Part shown: piece after piece, positions 24,647 to 33,265 of the stretch
Layout of the letters: every line of letters starts with the position of its first letter
Numbering within the stretch: the first letter of the stretch is position 1
Assembly (NCBI GenBank): GCA_965277535.1
Contig: OZ255825.1
Span: forward strand, 3,224,001 to 3,288,000
DNA length: 64,000 nucleotides
Reading direction: 5' to 3'
Source of the DNA: Ilyomonas sp965277535
GTDB lineage: Bacteria; Bacteroidota; Bacteroidia; Chitinophagales; Chitinophagaceae
Notes under the pieces: generated by a model
Seen by the model: the letters and a program-made list of their open reading frames with translations, nothing else
The model's database searches: none
What the model was told of the DNA's origin: nothing
Program-made: the position numbers and the translations under genes

Positions 24647-26377
24647 TTATGATATTGGCAATGTAAACCAGAATGTACTGCCTTCGCCGGGCTGGCTATG
24701 TACGCCGATGGTTCCGTTATGTTTGGTGATGATGCTGTTGGAAATGTATAAACCTAAACCGAGACCAGAGTATTGATTACCGGAATGATCTACACGATAA
24801 TAACGGTCGAATAATTGTTGTTGTTTTCCTTCCGGTATGCCAATACCATAATCGCGTACCGATACTTTAACACTGTCAGGTTCGGTTAGCTCAATGGCAA
24901 TATCAATGCGCGATGAGGAAGGTGAGTATTTTACCGCATTGTTTAGCAAATTGGCAAGCACTTGTTCCACGCGATATTTGTCTGCCATGATGGAAACGTC
25001 CCGAACGCCGCTGATTGTTACTGTGTCCATGTGTTTATTTACAAATTGTAAATTCTCTACATTTTCTTTCACCATCTCGTACGCATTAAACAGCGACTTT
25101 TTAAGAACAAGCTGCCCTTTTTCAAGCCGTGATACATTTAGTAAATCATCGGTTAATCCTGATAATTTAACCAGGCTGCTGCTGGCCTTGTTTAAAAAAA
25201 CAGGAAGCATAGGCGAATCTTTTTCCGTCGTCATCATTCGCTCTAAAATTTGCAGCGAAGCTTTCAATGTTGTCATTGGCGTTTTTAATTCGTGGCTGGC
25301 TACACTGATAAACTCATCCCTTTGCTGAATGGATTTGCGACGGTTGGTAACATCCATAAAGGTGCCTACGCCACCTATAAGCGTACCGTAACTATCGCGG
25401 ATAGGCGCCGCATTGATGGATATATAGAACTTGTCTCTATCGGGTGGTTGTACGCTAATTTCATAATCATAAACCGGCACTCCTGTTTTCATCATCAATG
25501 TCATCGGGTGCTCTTCTTCAGGTAAAAGTGTACCATCAATGCGCAGGTTTTTCCACTTTACATCATTGTAGGTGCGGTTTAAAATATCACTTCTTTGCAC
25601 ACCTAAAATTTTTTGTGCCATTGGGTTGGCATAGGTTACGTTTCCTTTTACATCTATAATACAAACACCTTCTGCCATTGTTTCCAATATGAGCGTTAAA
25701 CGTTCCTGGTTGCTGCGCAATTCCTCGCTCAATTTTGTTTTCTCATGTACTGATGTTTCTAATTCGTGCGTTCTCTCCTTTACTTTTAATTCAAGATTGG
25801 TATTTAATTGTTGGGCGATGGCTTGGGCTTTTTTTAACTGCTGGTTGTTTTGCTTAAGCAGCTGCTCGGTTTGTTTTTGCTCTGTAAGGTCAGTAATGAT
25901 TAGGCTCAGAGATAACCCCTCATCCAAATGCAAGGCTTTAAACGATAAGAGAACCGGTATAGAATTGCCGTTAGCGGTTAATAACAGCAATTCTGCTTTT
26001 ACAGTTTCGTTCCATGCTTTTTGAATGAACTGAATACATTCCTGGTTACAATCAGGTGGTATAAATTGAAAGAAAGATTGCCCTGTTATTTTTTGCAACG
26101 GCAGTTGCACCAATGAAGCAAATTGAGAATTACAGTATAAGATAAAATTGTCTTCACTAAGTGTAACAGCACCTTCCGTCATCTGCTCAATAAAAATGCG
26201 ATAAGTATGATCGGCACTTTTTAATGTGTACAATTGTATGCCGTCTTTTTCCTTCACCACCAACGCATCTACTTCGCCGGAACAGATGGCTTCAATGGTA
26301 TCGTTTGCTTCCTCAAGCTGCATACGCACGGTGGCCAACTCCTGCAACAGCTCTTCGTATGTTTTTGTTTGCTCCAA
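24647..26377 (-). CDS. PAS-domain sensor histidine kinase linked to kaiBC
   Basis: 576 residues. An N-terminal coiled coil (ELLQELATVRMQLEEANDTIEAI) leads into PAS1 (about 60-165), a second coiled coil (about 170-225) and PAS2 (about 225-345). Then HisKA with phospho-acceptor His in SVASHELKTPMTTLKAS, and HATPase_c with NLLNNAVKYSP, DYGIGIPEG and GLGLGLYISNSI. No membrane helix and no receiver domain, so it is a cytoplasmic sensor with an unknown partner. It begins 10 bases after a kaiB gene and is the last gene of the kaiC operon. It is probably an output or input kinase of the Kai proteins, analogous to SasA-type kinases. Confidence 0.9.
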   Translation of the reverse strand: MEQTKTYEELLQELATVRMQLEEANDTIEAICSGEVDALVVKEKDGIQLYTLKSADHTYRIFIEQMTEGAVTLSEDNFILYCNSQFASLVQLPLQKITGQSFFQFIPPDCNQECIQFIQKAWNETVKAELLLLTANGNSIPVLLSFKALHLDEGLSLSLIITDLTEQKQTEQLLKQNNQQLKKAQAIAQQLNTNLELKVKERTHELETSVHEKTKLSEELRSNQERLTLILETMAEGVCIIDVKGNVTYANPMAQKILGVQRSDILNRTYNDVKWKNLRIDGTLLPEEEHPMTLMMKTGVPVYDYEISVQPPDRDKFYISINAAPIRDSYGTLIGGVGTFMDVTNRRKSIQQRDEFISVASHELKTPMTTLKASLQILERMMTTEKDSPMLPVFLNKASSSLVKLSGLTDDLLNVSRLEKGQLVLKKSLFNAYEMVKENVENLQFVNKHMDTVTISGVRDVSIMADKYRVEQVLANLLNNAVKYSPSSSRIDIAIELTEPDSVKVSVRDYGIGIPEGKQQQLFDRYYRVDHSGNQYSGLGLGLYISNSIITKHNGTIGVHSQPGEGSTFWFTLPIS

Positions 26378-26387
26378 TCAATTATAA

Positions 26388-26705
26388 TTATAAAAGTCCT
26401 AATCCTTTTAAAACTTTATTTCTGTCAGACATATCTCCAATCATACGTTTTTTAGGAAGTGGAAATTTCTTAATAAGCATAGGAACGGCGGTAATGTTTT
26501 CATTTTTTACCAGCAGTGGTTGCTGGTAAACATCAATAATTTCCAGTTCATATCTGCCTTGCAAATGTTCTTCACAAATCTTTTTTATATTGCTGATAGC
26601 ACGTACAGATATAGGTGAAGTGCCGGTAACAAAAAGACGAAGAGTATAAAACTCATCTTCATCTTTCCTGTCTGAAAATACATCATCGGTGTTTGAATCC
26701 TGCAT
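26388..26705 (-). CDS. kaiB: KaiB-domain protein, second copy
   Basis: 105 residues. The KaiB thioredoxin-like fold is recognisable: LRLFVTGTSPISVRAISNIKKICEEHLQGRYELEIIDVYQQP and AVPMLIKKFPLPKKRMIGDMSDRNKVLKGLGL. KaiB binds the phosphorylated KaiC ring after switching fold. This copy has a 15-residue acidic N-terminal extension not seen in the first. It lies between the other kaiB and the kinase gene, 17 and 10 bases away. Divergence between the two copies suggests different partners. Confidence 0.92.
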   Translation of the reverse strand: MQDSNTDDVFSDRKDEDEFYTLRLFVTGTSPISVRAISNIKKICEEHLQGRYELEIIDVYQQPLLVKNENITAVPMLIKKFPLPKKRMIGDMSDRNKVLKGLGLL

Positions 26706-26722
26706 GTGTTTTGTATTCCCTT

Positions 26723-27004
26723 TTACAGCGTGCGAATATCAAGCCCAACTAAAACTTTTTCTTTGTTAGAAAGATCGCCTATGATTTTACGAACCGGCTC
26801 GGGTACCTTTTTTACGAGTGTGGGAATAGCCAATATCTGGTCGCCTTCTGCCAGTTGCGGATGCACCAATAAATCAATTACTTCAATGGTGTACTCATCT
26901 TGTAAATGTTCTTCGCAATACTTTTTTAAATTGTTCAGGGCGGCAACCGATCTGGGTGTTTTGCCAGCCACATATAACCGCAGTTCATATTTGATTTCAC
27001 TCAT
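26723..27004 (-). CDS. kaiB: KaiB-domain protein, first copy
   Basis: 93 residues, the standard KaiB length. It shows ELRLYVAGKTPRSVAALNNLKKYCEEHLQDEYTIEVIDLL and the LAIPTLVKKVPEPVRKIIGDLS block, both typical of the family. Its start codon is 3 bases after the kaiC stop, so the two are translated together. Likely the canonical KaiC-binding KaiB of this locus. Confidence 0.94.
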   Translation of the reverse strand: MSEIKYELRLYVAGKTPRSVAALNNLKKYCEEHLQDEYTIEVIDLLVHPQLAEGDQILAIPTLVKKVPEPVRKIIGDLSNKEKVLVGLDIRTL

Positions 27005-27007
27005 TAC

Positions 27008-28747
27008 TTATTTAGCTTTTTTATTTTCGTTGTTGCTTGTACTGCCTTTTCTTAACTCGGTTACTTTCTGGCGCGCCTGTTCCACAATTTGTTTTTTTAT
27101 TTCTTCTTCTAAAAACACTTTGTTCAGTTCTTCTTCTGTTGATTCAAACTCTGTTTTCAGGTTGTCAATTTTCGCTTCCAGCATTTTTCGCTTGCGTATC
27201 AGTTCTCTGTCTTTGCGGCTAAGGGCATTGTTATGGAGTACAGTGCCGGTTTCTTCCAGCAAAATTTGAGCCTCCCGTGCAGAGCCGGTTAATACGCCTT
27301 CCGGTCCAAGATATACATCAATTAAATCTACGCCATTGTTAGTAATTACAAACTCACGTACCTGGTTAGAATGTTGCATGCCTCTCGATTTCATTACGTA
27401 GATGCCACGGTTCCTTTCGCCGTTACTTTCTATATCTCTCACCATTAGCCAGACATCTACGAGTGATGATACGCCTTCGTCAGTTTGTTCGTTTATCACT
27501 GTGTTCAATGAAAGGGCTGTGAATATGACGGTAATTTGTTCATGTTGCAAAAAGTCTATAAGCCTTACCAGCATTGCTTTTACCTCGCTTACCGAACCTA
27601 TCGTAACGAGGTTGGTAATGGGATCTAGAACAACAACATCCGGTTTTAATTTCTTTATTAATTTATGGATGGAAACCAAATGCATTTCTAAACCATACAT
27701 GGTTGGACGCACGCTTTGAAAATGCAGCCTTCCACTATCAACATGCATTTGCAGACTGATGTTGATTGACTGCATGTTTCTAATAATCTGTTGCGGCGAT
27801 TCTTCAAATGCAAAAAACAAACACTTCTCGCCCCTGTTACAAGTTGCATTGGCAAAGCTTGCTGCAATGCTGGTTTTGCCTGTACCGGCAGTACCGGAAA
27901 CCAATATGCTGCTGCCTTTAAAAAAACCTTTGCCGCCTAACATACCATCAAGTGAAGGAATGCCGGACGATATCCTTTCACTTGATACTGGTTTGTTTAA
28001 TTCAAGTGATGTAATCGGAAGAACGGATATGCCATCTTCATCAATTAAAAATGGATATTCGTTGGTGCCATGCACCGAGCCCCGATATTTTATAACACGT
28101 AAGCGGCGTGTGGATATTTGGTTGATGATGCGATGATCTAACAAAATCACACAATCGGAAACATATTCTTCCAAGCCTTGCCTGGTAAGCGAATTTTCGC
28201 CACGCTCACCTGTTATGATAGCGGTAACACCTTTGTTTTTTAGCCATTGAAATAACCTGCGCAGCTCTGCCCGCAAAATGGCCTGGTTATCGTAACCCGA
28301 AAATAAATTTTCAATCGTATCCAGCACCACGCGTTTTGCGCCAATGCTATCAATGGCATAATTTAAGCGAATAAATAAACCTTCTAAATTGTACTCGCCG
28401 GTTTCTTCTATCTCGCTGCGGTCAATGTGAACATAGTCAATTTTTATTTTTTTATCCTGCTGCAATTGGTTTAAATCAAAACCTAGCGAAGCTACATTTG
28501 CAGCTAAGTCTTCCGGCTTTTCTTCAAACGCCATAAACACGCCCGGCTCATTAAAATTAACAGCACCACGCACAATAAATTCCAATGAAAACAAAGTTTT
28601 GCCACATCCTGCACTACCGCATAGTAAGGTGGGGCGACCTGTTGGCAAACCGCCTAACGTAATTTCATCAAGTCCATTGATGCCGGTTGGTGTTTTTGGT
28701 AAAGAGGGAAGTAGTTGTGAGGTCTTTCGATAAGTTGTATGTGTCAT
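27008..28747 (-). CDS. kaiC: KaiC-like double RecA ATPase / autokinase
   Basis: 579 residues with two RecA domains. CI has Walker A GSAGCGKT (44-51) and a double Glu in FEEKPED. CII has GTAGTGKT and FAFEESPQQ. In cyanobacterial KaiC the autophosphorylated residues are Ser-Thr after a Thr-Asp pair. Here the matching stretch is QTDEGVSSLVD, a Ser-Ser pair with the Thr kept. The C-terminal 70 residues form a long charged coiled coil (RKRKMLEAKIDNLKTEFEST). It heads a kaiC-kaiB-kaiB-kinase operon; no kaiA is present. Expected cytoplasmic hexamer with ATPase and autokinase activity. Its role is probably time- or stress-related. Confidence 0.94.
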   Translation of the reverse strand: MTHTTYRKTSQLLPSLPKTPTGINGLDEITLGGLPTGRPTLLCGSAGCGKTLFSLEFIVRGAVNFNEPGVFMAFEEKPEDLAANVASLGFDLNQLQQDKKIKIDYVHIDRSEIEETGEYNLEGLFIRLNYAIDSIGAKRVVLDTIENLFSGYDNQAILRAELRRLFQWLKNKGVTAIITGERGENSLTRQGLEEYVSDCVILLDHRIINQISTRRLRVIKYRGSVHGTNEYPFLIDEDGISVLPITSLELNKPVSSERISSGIPSLDGMLGGKGFFKGSSILVSGTAGTGKTSIAASFANATCNRGEKCLFFAFEESPQQIIRNMQSINISLQMHVDSGRLHFQSVRPTMYGLEMHLVSIHKLIKKLKPDVVVLDPITNLVTIGSVSEVKAMLVRLIDFLQHEQITVIFTALSLNTVINEQTDEGVSSLVDVWLMVRDIESNGERNRGIYVMKSRGMQHSNQVREFVITNNGVDLIDVYLGPEGVLTGSAREAQILLEETGTVLHNNALSRKDRELIRKRKMLEAKIDNLKTEFESTEEELNKVFLEEEIKKQIVEQARQKVTELRKGSTSNNENKKAK

Positions 28748-28891
28748 AAAAGAGGAACAAAATCAAAATAAGATTTGGAATTAAAAGTAATGGTTTTTTG
28801 GTTTTAAAAGCATTCAATATAAAATAGTAAACTTAATACCGCTTTTTTACCAATAGCCTTTTTTGTAAAGATGATTGCCTGGAATTGTGGC

Positions 28892-28925
28892 AAAAACAAA
28901 AGCGGGCAAGAAATCACTTGCCCGC
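28892..28925 (-). terminator. Terminator of the aldose epimerase gene
   Basis: GCGGGCAAG (28902-28910) pairs perfectly with CTTGCCCGC (28917-28925) around a 6-base loop. On the minus strand TTTTGTTTTT follows. Confidence 0.85.
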
Positions 28926-28947
28926 CGCTGTTTTGTTGGCTTACAGC

Positions 28948-30114
28948 TTACTTGTTCACCGAAATTTTATACTCGGTTATATTGTGATACGTTTGACCTG
29001 GTTGCAGGATAGCAGATGGAAAAGAAGGTGTGTTGGGCGAGTTGGGAAAGTGTTGCGTTTCCATAGCAAAACCTGTGTATTGATTAATAGGCTTGCCCGA
29101 TGATGTTTTAATAGAGCCATCTAAAAAGTTACCGCTGTAAAATTGCAGGCCGGGCTGTGTGGTAAACACTTCCAATTTTCTTCCGCTCAGGCTATCGGTT
29201 ACTTCGGCTACTTTGGTAAGCGAAGTATCTTTTTTGTTCAAAACAAAATTATGGTCATAGCCAACGGGGTTGCCGCCAGTTTGTTTAATGCGTTCGCCAA
29301 TTAAATGTGGTGTTGTAAAATCAAACGGCGTTCCTTTTACGGGTGCCAGTTGTCCGGTGGGAATTAATGTGCTGTCCACAGGTGTATAACGGTCGGCATC
29401 AATCATCACCGAATGATTTAAAATGGTGTTGCTTACATCGCCGGTTAAATTGAAATAGCTATGATTGGTAAGATTGATGGGTGTGGCTTTGTCGGTGGTT
29501 GCTGTGTATTCAATTTTTAAACGGTTGTCATCGGTAAGCGAAAATGTTACGTGAGAAGTTAAGTTGCCAGGATAGCCTTCTTCGCCATCTTTGCTCAGAT
29601 AAGTTAATGTGATTTGTGGTTTGTTAGAAGAAGTATCAGACACCGTCCACACTTGTTTGTCAAAGCCTTTTTTACCACCGTGCAAATGGTTTTGTCCGTT
29701 GTTTGTAGCTAACGAATACGTTTTGCCATCCAATGTAAACTTACCTTTTGCAATGCGATTGCCATACCTGCCAACCGTTGCGCCAAAATAAGGCACGCCG
29801 GCAGTGTAGCTGCTCAGGCTATCGAAGCCAATTACAATGCTGCTGTTTTTGTCCCTCTTATCCGGCGTAATGAATGAAGTAATCGTTCCGCCATAATCAG
29901 ATATTTTTACCTGCACACCGTTGTTGTTGGTTAAGGTAAATAAGTGAACCGGCTTGCCATCGAATGTTCCCCAGTTGCCTACTGTAACACCTGGCTTTGA
30001 AGATAGTGTACTGTCGGATGATGCGGTAGTGCCTGTATCGGATGTGTTGTTTTTACAAGACATGAAAAAGGTGGTTAGTAAAAGTGAATAAAAAAGAAAG
30101 TGCTTTGTTTTCAT
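28948..30114 (-). CDS. galM: Aldose 1-epimerase, lipoprotein
   Basis: 388 residues with a lipoprotein signal (FLFYSLLLTTFFMSC, lipidated Cys near residue 20). It interconverts alpha and beta anomers of hexoses such as galactose. Typical blocks are TLTNNNGVQVKISDYGGTITSFITPDK, GRYGNRIAKGKFTLDG (active-site Arg and Asn), NHLHGGKKGFDKQVW (His), NLTNHSYFNL (catalytic His) and GYDHNFVL. A C-terminal active-site Glu is expected in GFAMETQHFPNSPN. An extracytoplasmic mutarotase fits the secreted glycosidases nearby. A strong terminator follows. Confidence 0.94.
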   Translation of the reverse strand: MKTKHFLFYSLLLTTFFMSCKNNTSDTGTTASSDSTLSSKPGVTVGNWGTFDGKPVHLFTLTNNNGVQVKISDYGGTITSFITPDKRDKNSSIVIGFDSLSSYTAGVPYFGATVGRYGNRIAKGKFTLDGKTYSLATNNGQNHLHGGKKGFDKQVWTVSDTSSNKPQITLTYLSKDGEEGYPGNLTSHVTFSLTDDNRLKIEYTATTDKATPINLTNHSYFNLTGDVSNTILNHSVMIDADRYTPVDSTLIPTGQLAPVKGTPFDFTTPHLIGERIKQTGGNPVGYDHNFVLNKKDTSLTKVAEVTDSLSGRKLEVFTTQPGLQFYSGNFLDGSIKTSSGKPINQYTGFAMETQHFPNSPNTPSFPSAILQPGQTYHNITEYKISVNK

Positions 30115-30426
30115 ACAGCGGAGACTTTGATGTTTTGTAGAGCAAAATAAAGGATAAAAAGAAAGTGTTTTTAATAAAGTGTGTAAAATGGGTTTATTAT
30201 TTATTGTGTTCTTGTTTTAAGACACCTTCTTCCTTTATACATTACGTTGTATTACTACTGCCGATACACAACAATTGTTACACGTAAATTTTGCAAATTC
30301 AAATGTTTGAAGTGTTCAATTTTATCATCAAAAACAAAAATGGTAAACAGCTTCTATAAGGTTTGATTTCAAATTGACCTGCAAGTTTTAAAAACATTGC
30401 CTTAAACTTGCACAAAATCATCATCC
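30115..30426. other. Divergent intergenic region, no gene seen
   Basis: AT-rich promoter space between galM and the DUF2911 gene. No convincing -7/-33 pair, ORF or hairpin could be singled out. Confidence 0.4.
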
Positions 30427-30984
30427 ATGAAGAAAATAATTACAACCGTGATGGCTTGCATTGCTTTATGTGTAGCTATTACTGCCGTTGCACAACCAAC
30501 CCCTAACATTAGCGACACTGCAAAACGTCCGCCCATTGCCAGCCCGCGCGATAGCATTGTTGCTACTACAACAACAGGAGCTGTCATTACCATGACGTAT
30601 GGCAGCCCAGCCATTAAAGGACGAACTGTTGGTAAGAATTTAGACCCTTACGATGACACCCTTTGGCGCGCCGGAGCCAATGAAGCCACCACATTTGCTG
30701 TGAATAAAGATGTAACCATTGGAGGTAAGAAATTGCCTGCCGGCAGATATGCCTTGTTTGCCATTAAACATGGCAACGATTGGACTTTTATTTTTAATAA
30801 AACCTGGAACACCTGGGGCGCATACAGCTATAAGCAAAACAAGGCGCAGGATGTTTTACAGGTGAAGGCAACAGGAGCGGCTGGTGATGGCTACTACAAT
30901 GAACGTTTAAAGTATGTGATTGACCCGAATGGTATTGTTTATTTATTTTGGGGAAATATAGTTACCAGTTTTACGGTAAAATAA
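30427..30984 (+). CDS. DUF2911 domain secreted protein
   Basis: 185 residues with a signal peptide (MKKIITTVMACIALCVAITAVA). The body is a DUF2911 domain: ITMTYGSPAIKGRTVGKNLDPYDDTLWRAGANEATTF, KKLPAGRYALFAI and WTFIFNKTWNTWGAYSY. This domain is common in Bacteroidota secreted proteins and has no assigned biochemical role. Single gene with its own terminator. Confidence 0.9.
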   Translation: MKKIITTVMACIALCVAITAVAQPTPNISDTAKRPPIASPRDSIVATTTTGAVITMTYGSPAIKGRTVGKNLDPYDDTLWRAGANEATTFAVNKDVTIGGKKLPAGRYALFAIKHGNDWTFIFNKTWNTWGAYSYKQNKAQDVLQVKATGAAGDGYYNERLKYVIDPNGIVYLFWGNIVTSFTVK

Positions 30985-31001
30985 AATTTGTACAAAAACA
31001 A

Positions 31002-31041
31002 AAGAGACAAACTTCAATCAAGTTTGCCTCTTTTGTTTTTA
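31002..31041. terminator. Terminator after the DUF2911 gene
   Basis: AAGAGaCAAACTT (31002-31014) pairs with AAGTTTGcCTCTT (31020-31032), followed by TTGTTTTTAC on the + strand. It may also serve the convergent small gene at 31095. Confidence 0.8.
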
Positions 31042-31094
31042 CTGTTTGTTAGTCAAAAAATGTTATTGTCTGTATATGCTTGTGATTTATAAAT

Positions 31095-31379
31095 TTAAAC
31101 AAATTCTTTTGCTTCTATAAGATTGTTTGGGTAAGGAACATTTTTATAACCACCACCTTCTGCTTCTTCGAAAACATGCTGATAAATAAATCCATTGTTC
31201 TTTAAAAACTCAACCAATTGCCATTGCTTAGTATCACTTCTCTTAGGCGGTCTGAACTTATGGTTGAGGATGGACATTTTGTTGCCACAGTTAAGGCATG
31301 ATAAATTGATTATTTCTTTACTACCTTTTGGAATGTTAAATGTCTTCTTACAGTAAAAGCAAACTTTCTTATAACCCAT
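31095..31379 (-). CDS. Small zinc-ribbon protein
   Basis: 94 residues. Two CxxC knuckles (CFYC at 7-10 and CLNC at 28-31) form a likely zinc ribbon. They are followed by a basic patch (KFRPPKRSDTKQW) and a C-terminal region predicted alpha/beta. No family recognised; role unknown. The start is 45 bases upstream of the subtilisin stop region, so it may be expressed from the same transcript. Confidence 0.65.
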   Translation of the reverse strand: MGYKKVCFYCKKTFNIPKGSKEIINLSCLNCGNKMSILNHKFRPPKRSDTKQWQLVEFLKNNGFIYQHVFEEAEGGGYKNVPYPNNLIEAKEFV

Positions 31380-31424
31380 TGCTAAAGTATTTAAGTAGTT
31401 ACGTTTTAGCTTTTATCAACTCAA

Positions 31425-33119
31425 CTACTTATTTGCTGGGGCATTTTCAAAAATCAATTTGGGCGCTTCCTGCTTATCGCTTTTGGGCGCTTCGGGTTGT
31501 AAGGTAGAAGCTAATTTTACGGCTGCAAACGCATTTAAAAAACCAGCACTGCTGCATAAGCTACTCATAGAACATAAGCTGCCATTGGTTCCCGGCACCA
31601 TAATCTTTACAGAATCGGGTGCCTGCAAGGCAGATTTTTCAATGGCATACTTTACCTGCTTTGCTGATAAAGCGGGGTAATAAGAACGAATGAGTGCAGC
31701 CACACCTGCTACCACCGGCGATGCCATGCTCGTACCATCCAAAGAGCCATAATCATGACCGCCCGGCAGCGTAGAATATATTTTGGTTCCAGGTGCAAAC
31801 ACATTCACCTCTTTAGGTCCGTAATTGCTAAAGGAAGCAATTAAATCGCCGTTGCCAATGTGCTTATCACTGCTGGCGCCAACGGTGATGAAGTTGGAAG
31901 CTGTGCTTTTAAATTCTATCAAATTCGGGTTCGGATAATTGTCGGTTGTATCCACATCTTCCGATTCGTTGCCCGCCGCATGAACAATCAACACATCTTT
32001 TGCCTCAGCATAATGCACGGCTTCATCCACCCATTTCTTTTCGGGCGAATAGCTTTTACCAAAGCTCATGTTGATCACTTTTGCGCCGTTGTCAACTGCA
32101 TACTTGATTGCCAGCGCAACATCTTTATCATATTCATCGCCTTCCGGTACAGCCCGGATCATCATCACTTTTACATTGTCGGCAACGCCTTGCACGCCAA
32201 TATTGTTATCACGCTCTGCGGCAATAATGCCGGTTACATGTGTGCCGTGCATGGGTGCACTGCCCATTACATCGCCATTGCCATAAAACCTGTCGTTAAT
32301 GTTATAGTAATCATCTTTAATAATCGAATCACGGTAGCGGGGCGGATTTGTTTTTAACGCATTTACGGTTTGCTTTTTACTGTCTAATTCGCTTTGCAGT
32401 TCGGTAAGCAATGTGGTGTTTTTCATATCATCATCCGCATTTGCCATCTTTATTAAAGTTAAGTAAGCCAGTTTTGCCTGCCTGCCTTCTTTTGTTTCAG
32501 GCGTTATCTTTTCCAAATCAGATGGTGTGTATTCGGTTTTGCCGGTTTCTTTTTGCAATACTTCATCGTTTCTTTTGAACACTTTCATAATCATTTCTAT
32601 CATGCTCACTTCCATCTGGTCTTCGCTGCTGGGTTGCATAGCCCGCGCGGCTTTCAGCCAGGTTTTGTATTCTTCTTTTTCAAACGGATTGAGTGTTGAA
32701 GTATCAATATCCTTACCGGCAAAACGGTCTTTAAAATCGTAATACACACGTGTTCTTTCATCAATGTCTTTTGTGAGATTTTCGCCATTTTTATTGCCTA
32801 AAAAATTCCAGCCATATACATCATCCACATAACCATTATGGTCGTCGTCAATGCCGTTGCCGGGTATTTCTTTCGGGTTGTGCCAAAGGATGCCTTTGAG
32901 GTCTTCATGCGTGGTATCAACACCCGAATCAATCACAGCAACAATAACTGTTTTCGATTTTTTTCCTTTTAAAAAATCATACGCCTGTTGCAAACTGATG
33001 CCATTATAACCATCCGTTTTCGGATCGAGATATTGCCATCCTTTTACATTATTTTGGGCAAAAACAAACGTGCTTGTGCAAAGAAGTAAAATGAGGAGAA
33101 AAAAGAAATTGAATTTCAT
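31425..33119 (-). CDS. Subtilisin-like S8 serine protease, exported
   Basis: 564 residues with a signal peptide (FFFLLILLLCTSTFVFA). The catalytic triad is visible: Asp in VAVIDSGVDTTHEDL, His in MHGTHVTGIIAAERDN, Ser in DGTSMASPVVAGVAAL. About 220 residues, mostly helical and charged, are inserted between the Asp and His sites, far more than in classic subtilisin. The C-terminus is a short Lys/Glu tail rather than a type IX sorting domain. It follows the anti-sigma gene on the same strand by 146 bases and may be controlled by the sigma factor there. Confidence 0.92.
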   Translation of the reverse strand: MKFNFFFLLILLLCTSTFVFAQNNVKGWQYLDPKTDGYNGISLQQAYDFLKGKKSKTVIVAVIDSGVDTTHEDLKGILWHNPKEIPGNGIDDDHNGYVDDVYGWNFLGNKNGENLTKDIDERTRVYYDFKDRFAGKDIDTSTLNPFEKEEYKTWLKAARAMQPSSEDQMEVSMIEMIMKVFKRNDEVLQKETGKTEYTPSDLEKITPETKEGRQAKLAYLTLIKMANADDDMKNTTLLTELQSELDSKKQTVNALKTNPPRYRDSIIKDDYYNINDRFYGNGDVMGSAPMHGTHVTGIIAAERDNNIGVQGVADNVKVMMIRAVPEGDEYDKDVALAIKYAVDNGAKVINMSFGKSYSPEKKWVDEAVHYAEAKDVLIVHAAGNESEDVDTTDNYPNPNLIEFKSTASNFITVGASSDKHIGNGDLIASFSNYGPKEVNVFAPGTKIYSTLPGGHDYGSLDGTSMASPVVAGVAALIRSYYPALSAKQVKYAIEKSALQAPDSVKIMVPGTNGSLCSMSSLCSSAGFLNAFAAVKLASTLQPEAPKSDKQEAPKLIFENAPANK

Positions 33120-33265
33120 GAATGAAATGATTAGAACTTACTTTTTGTTACCTACAAATTTGATGTATAAATGGCAGCATAAAATGATGAGTGGAATATT
33201 TTATGAAATTATTATACGAAGGAAAGGACTGATCATTAGCGGATTAAGCTGACAATCAGTTAGGG

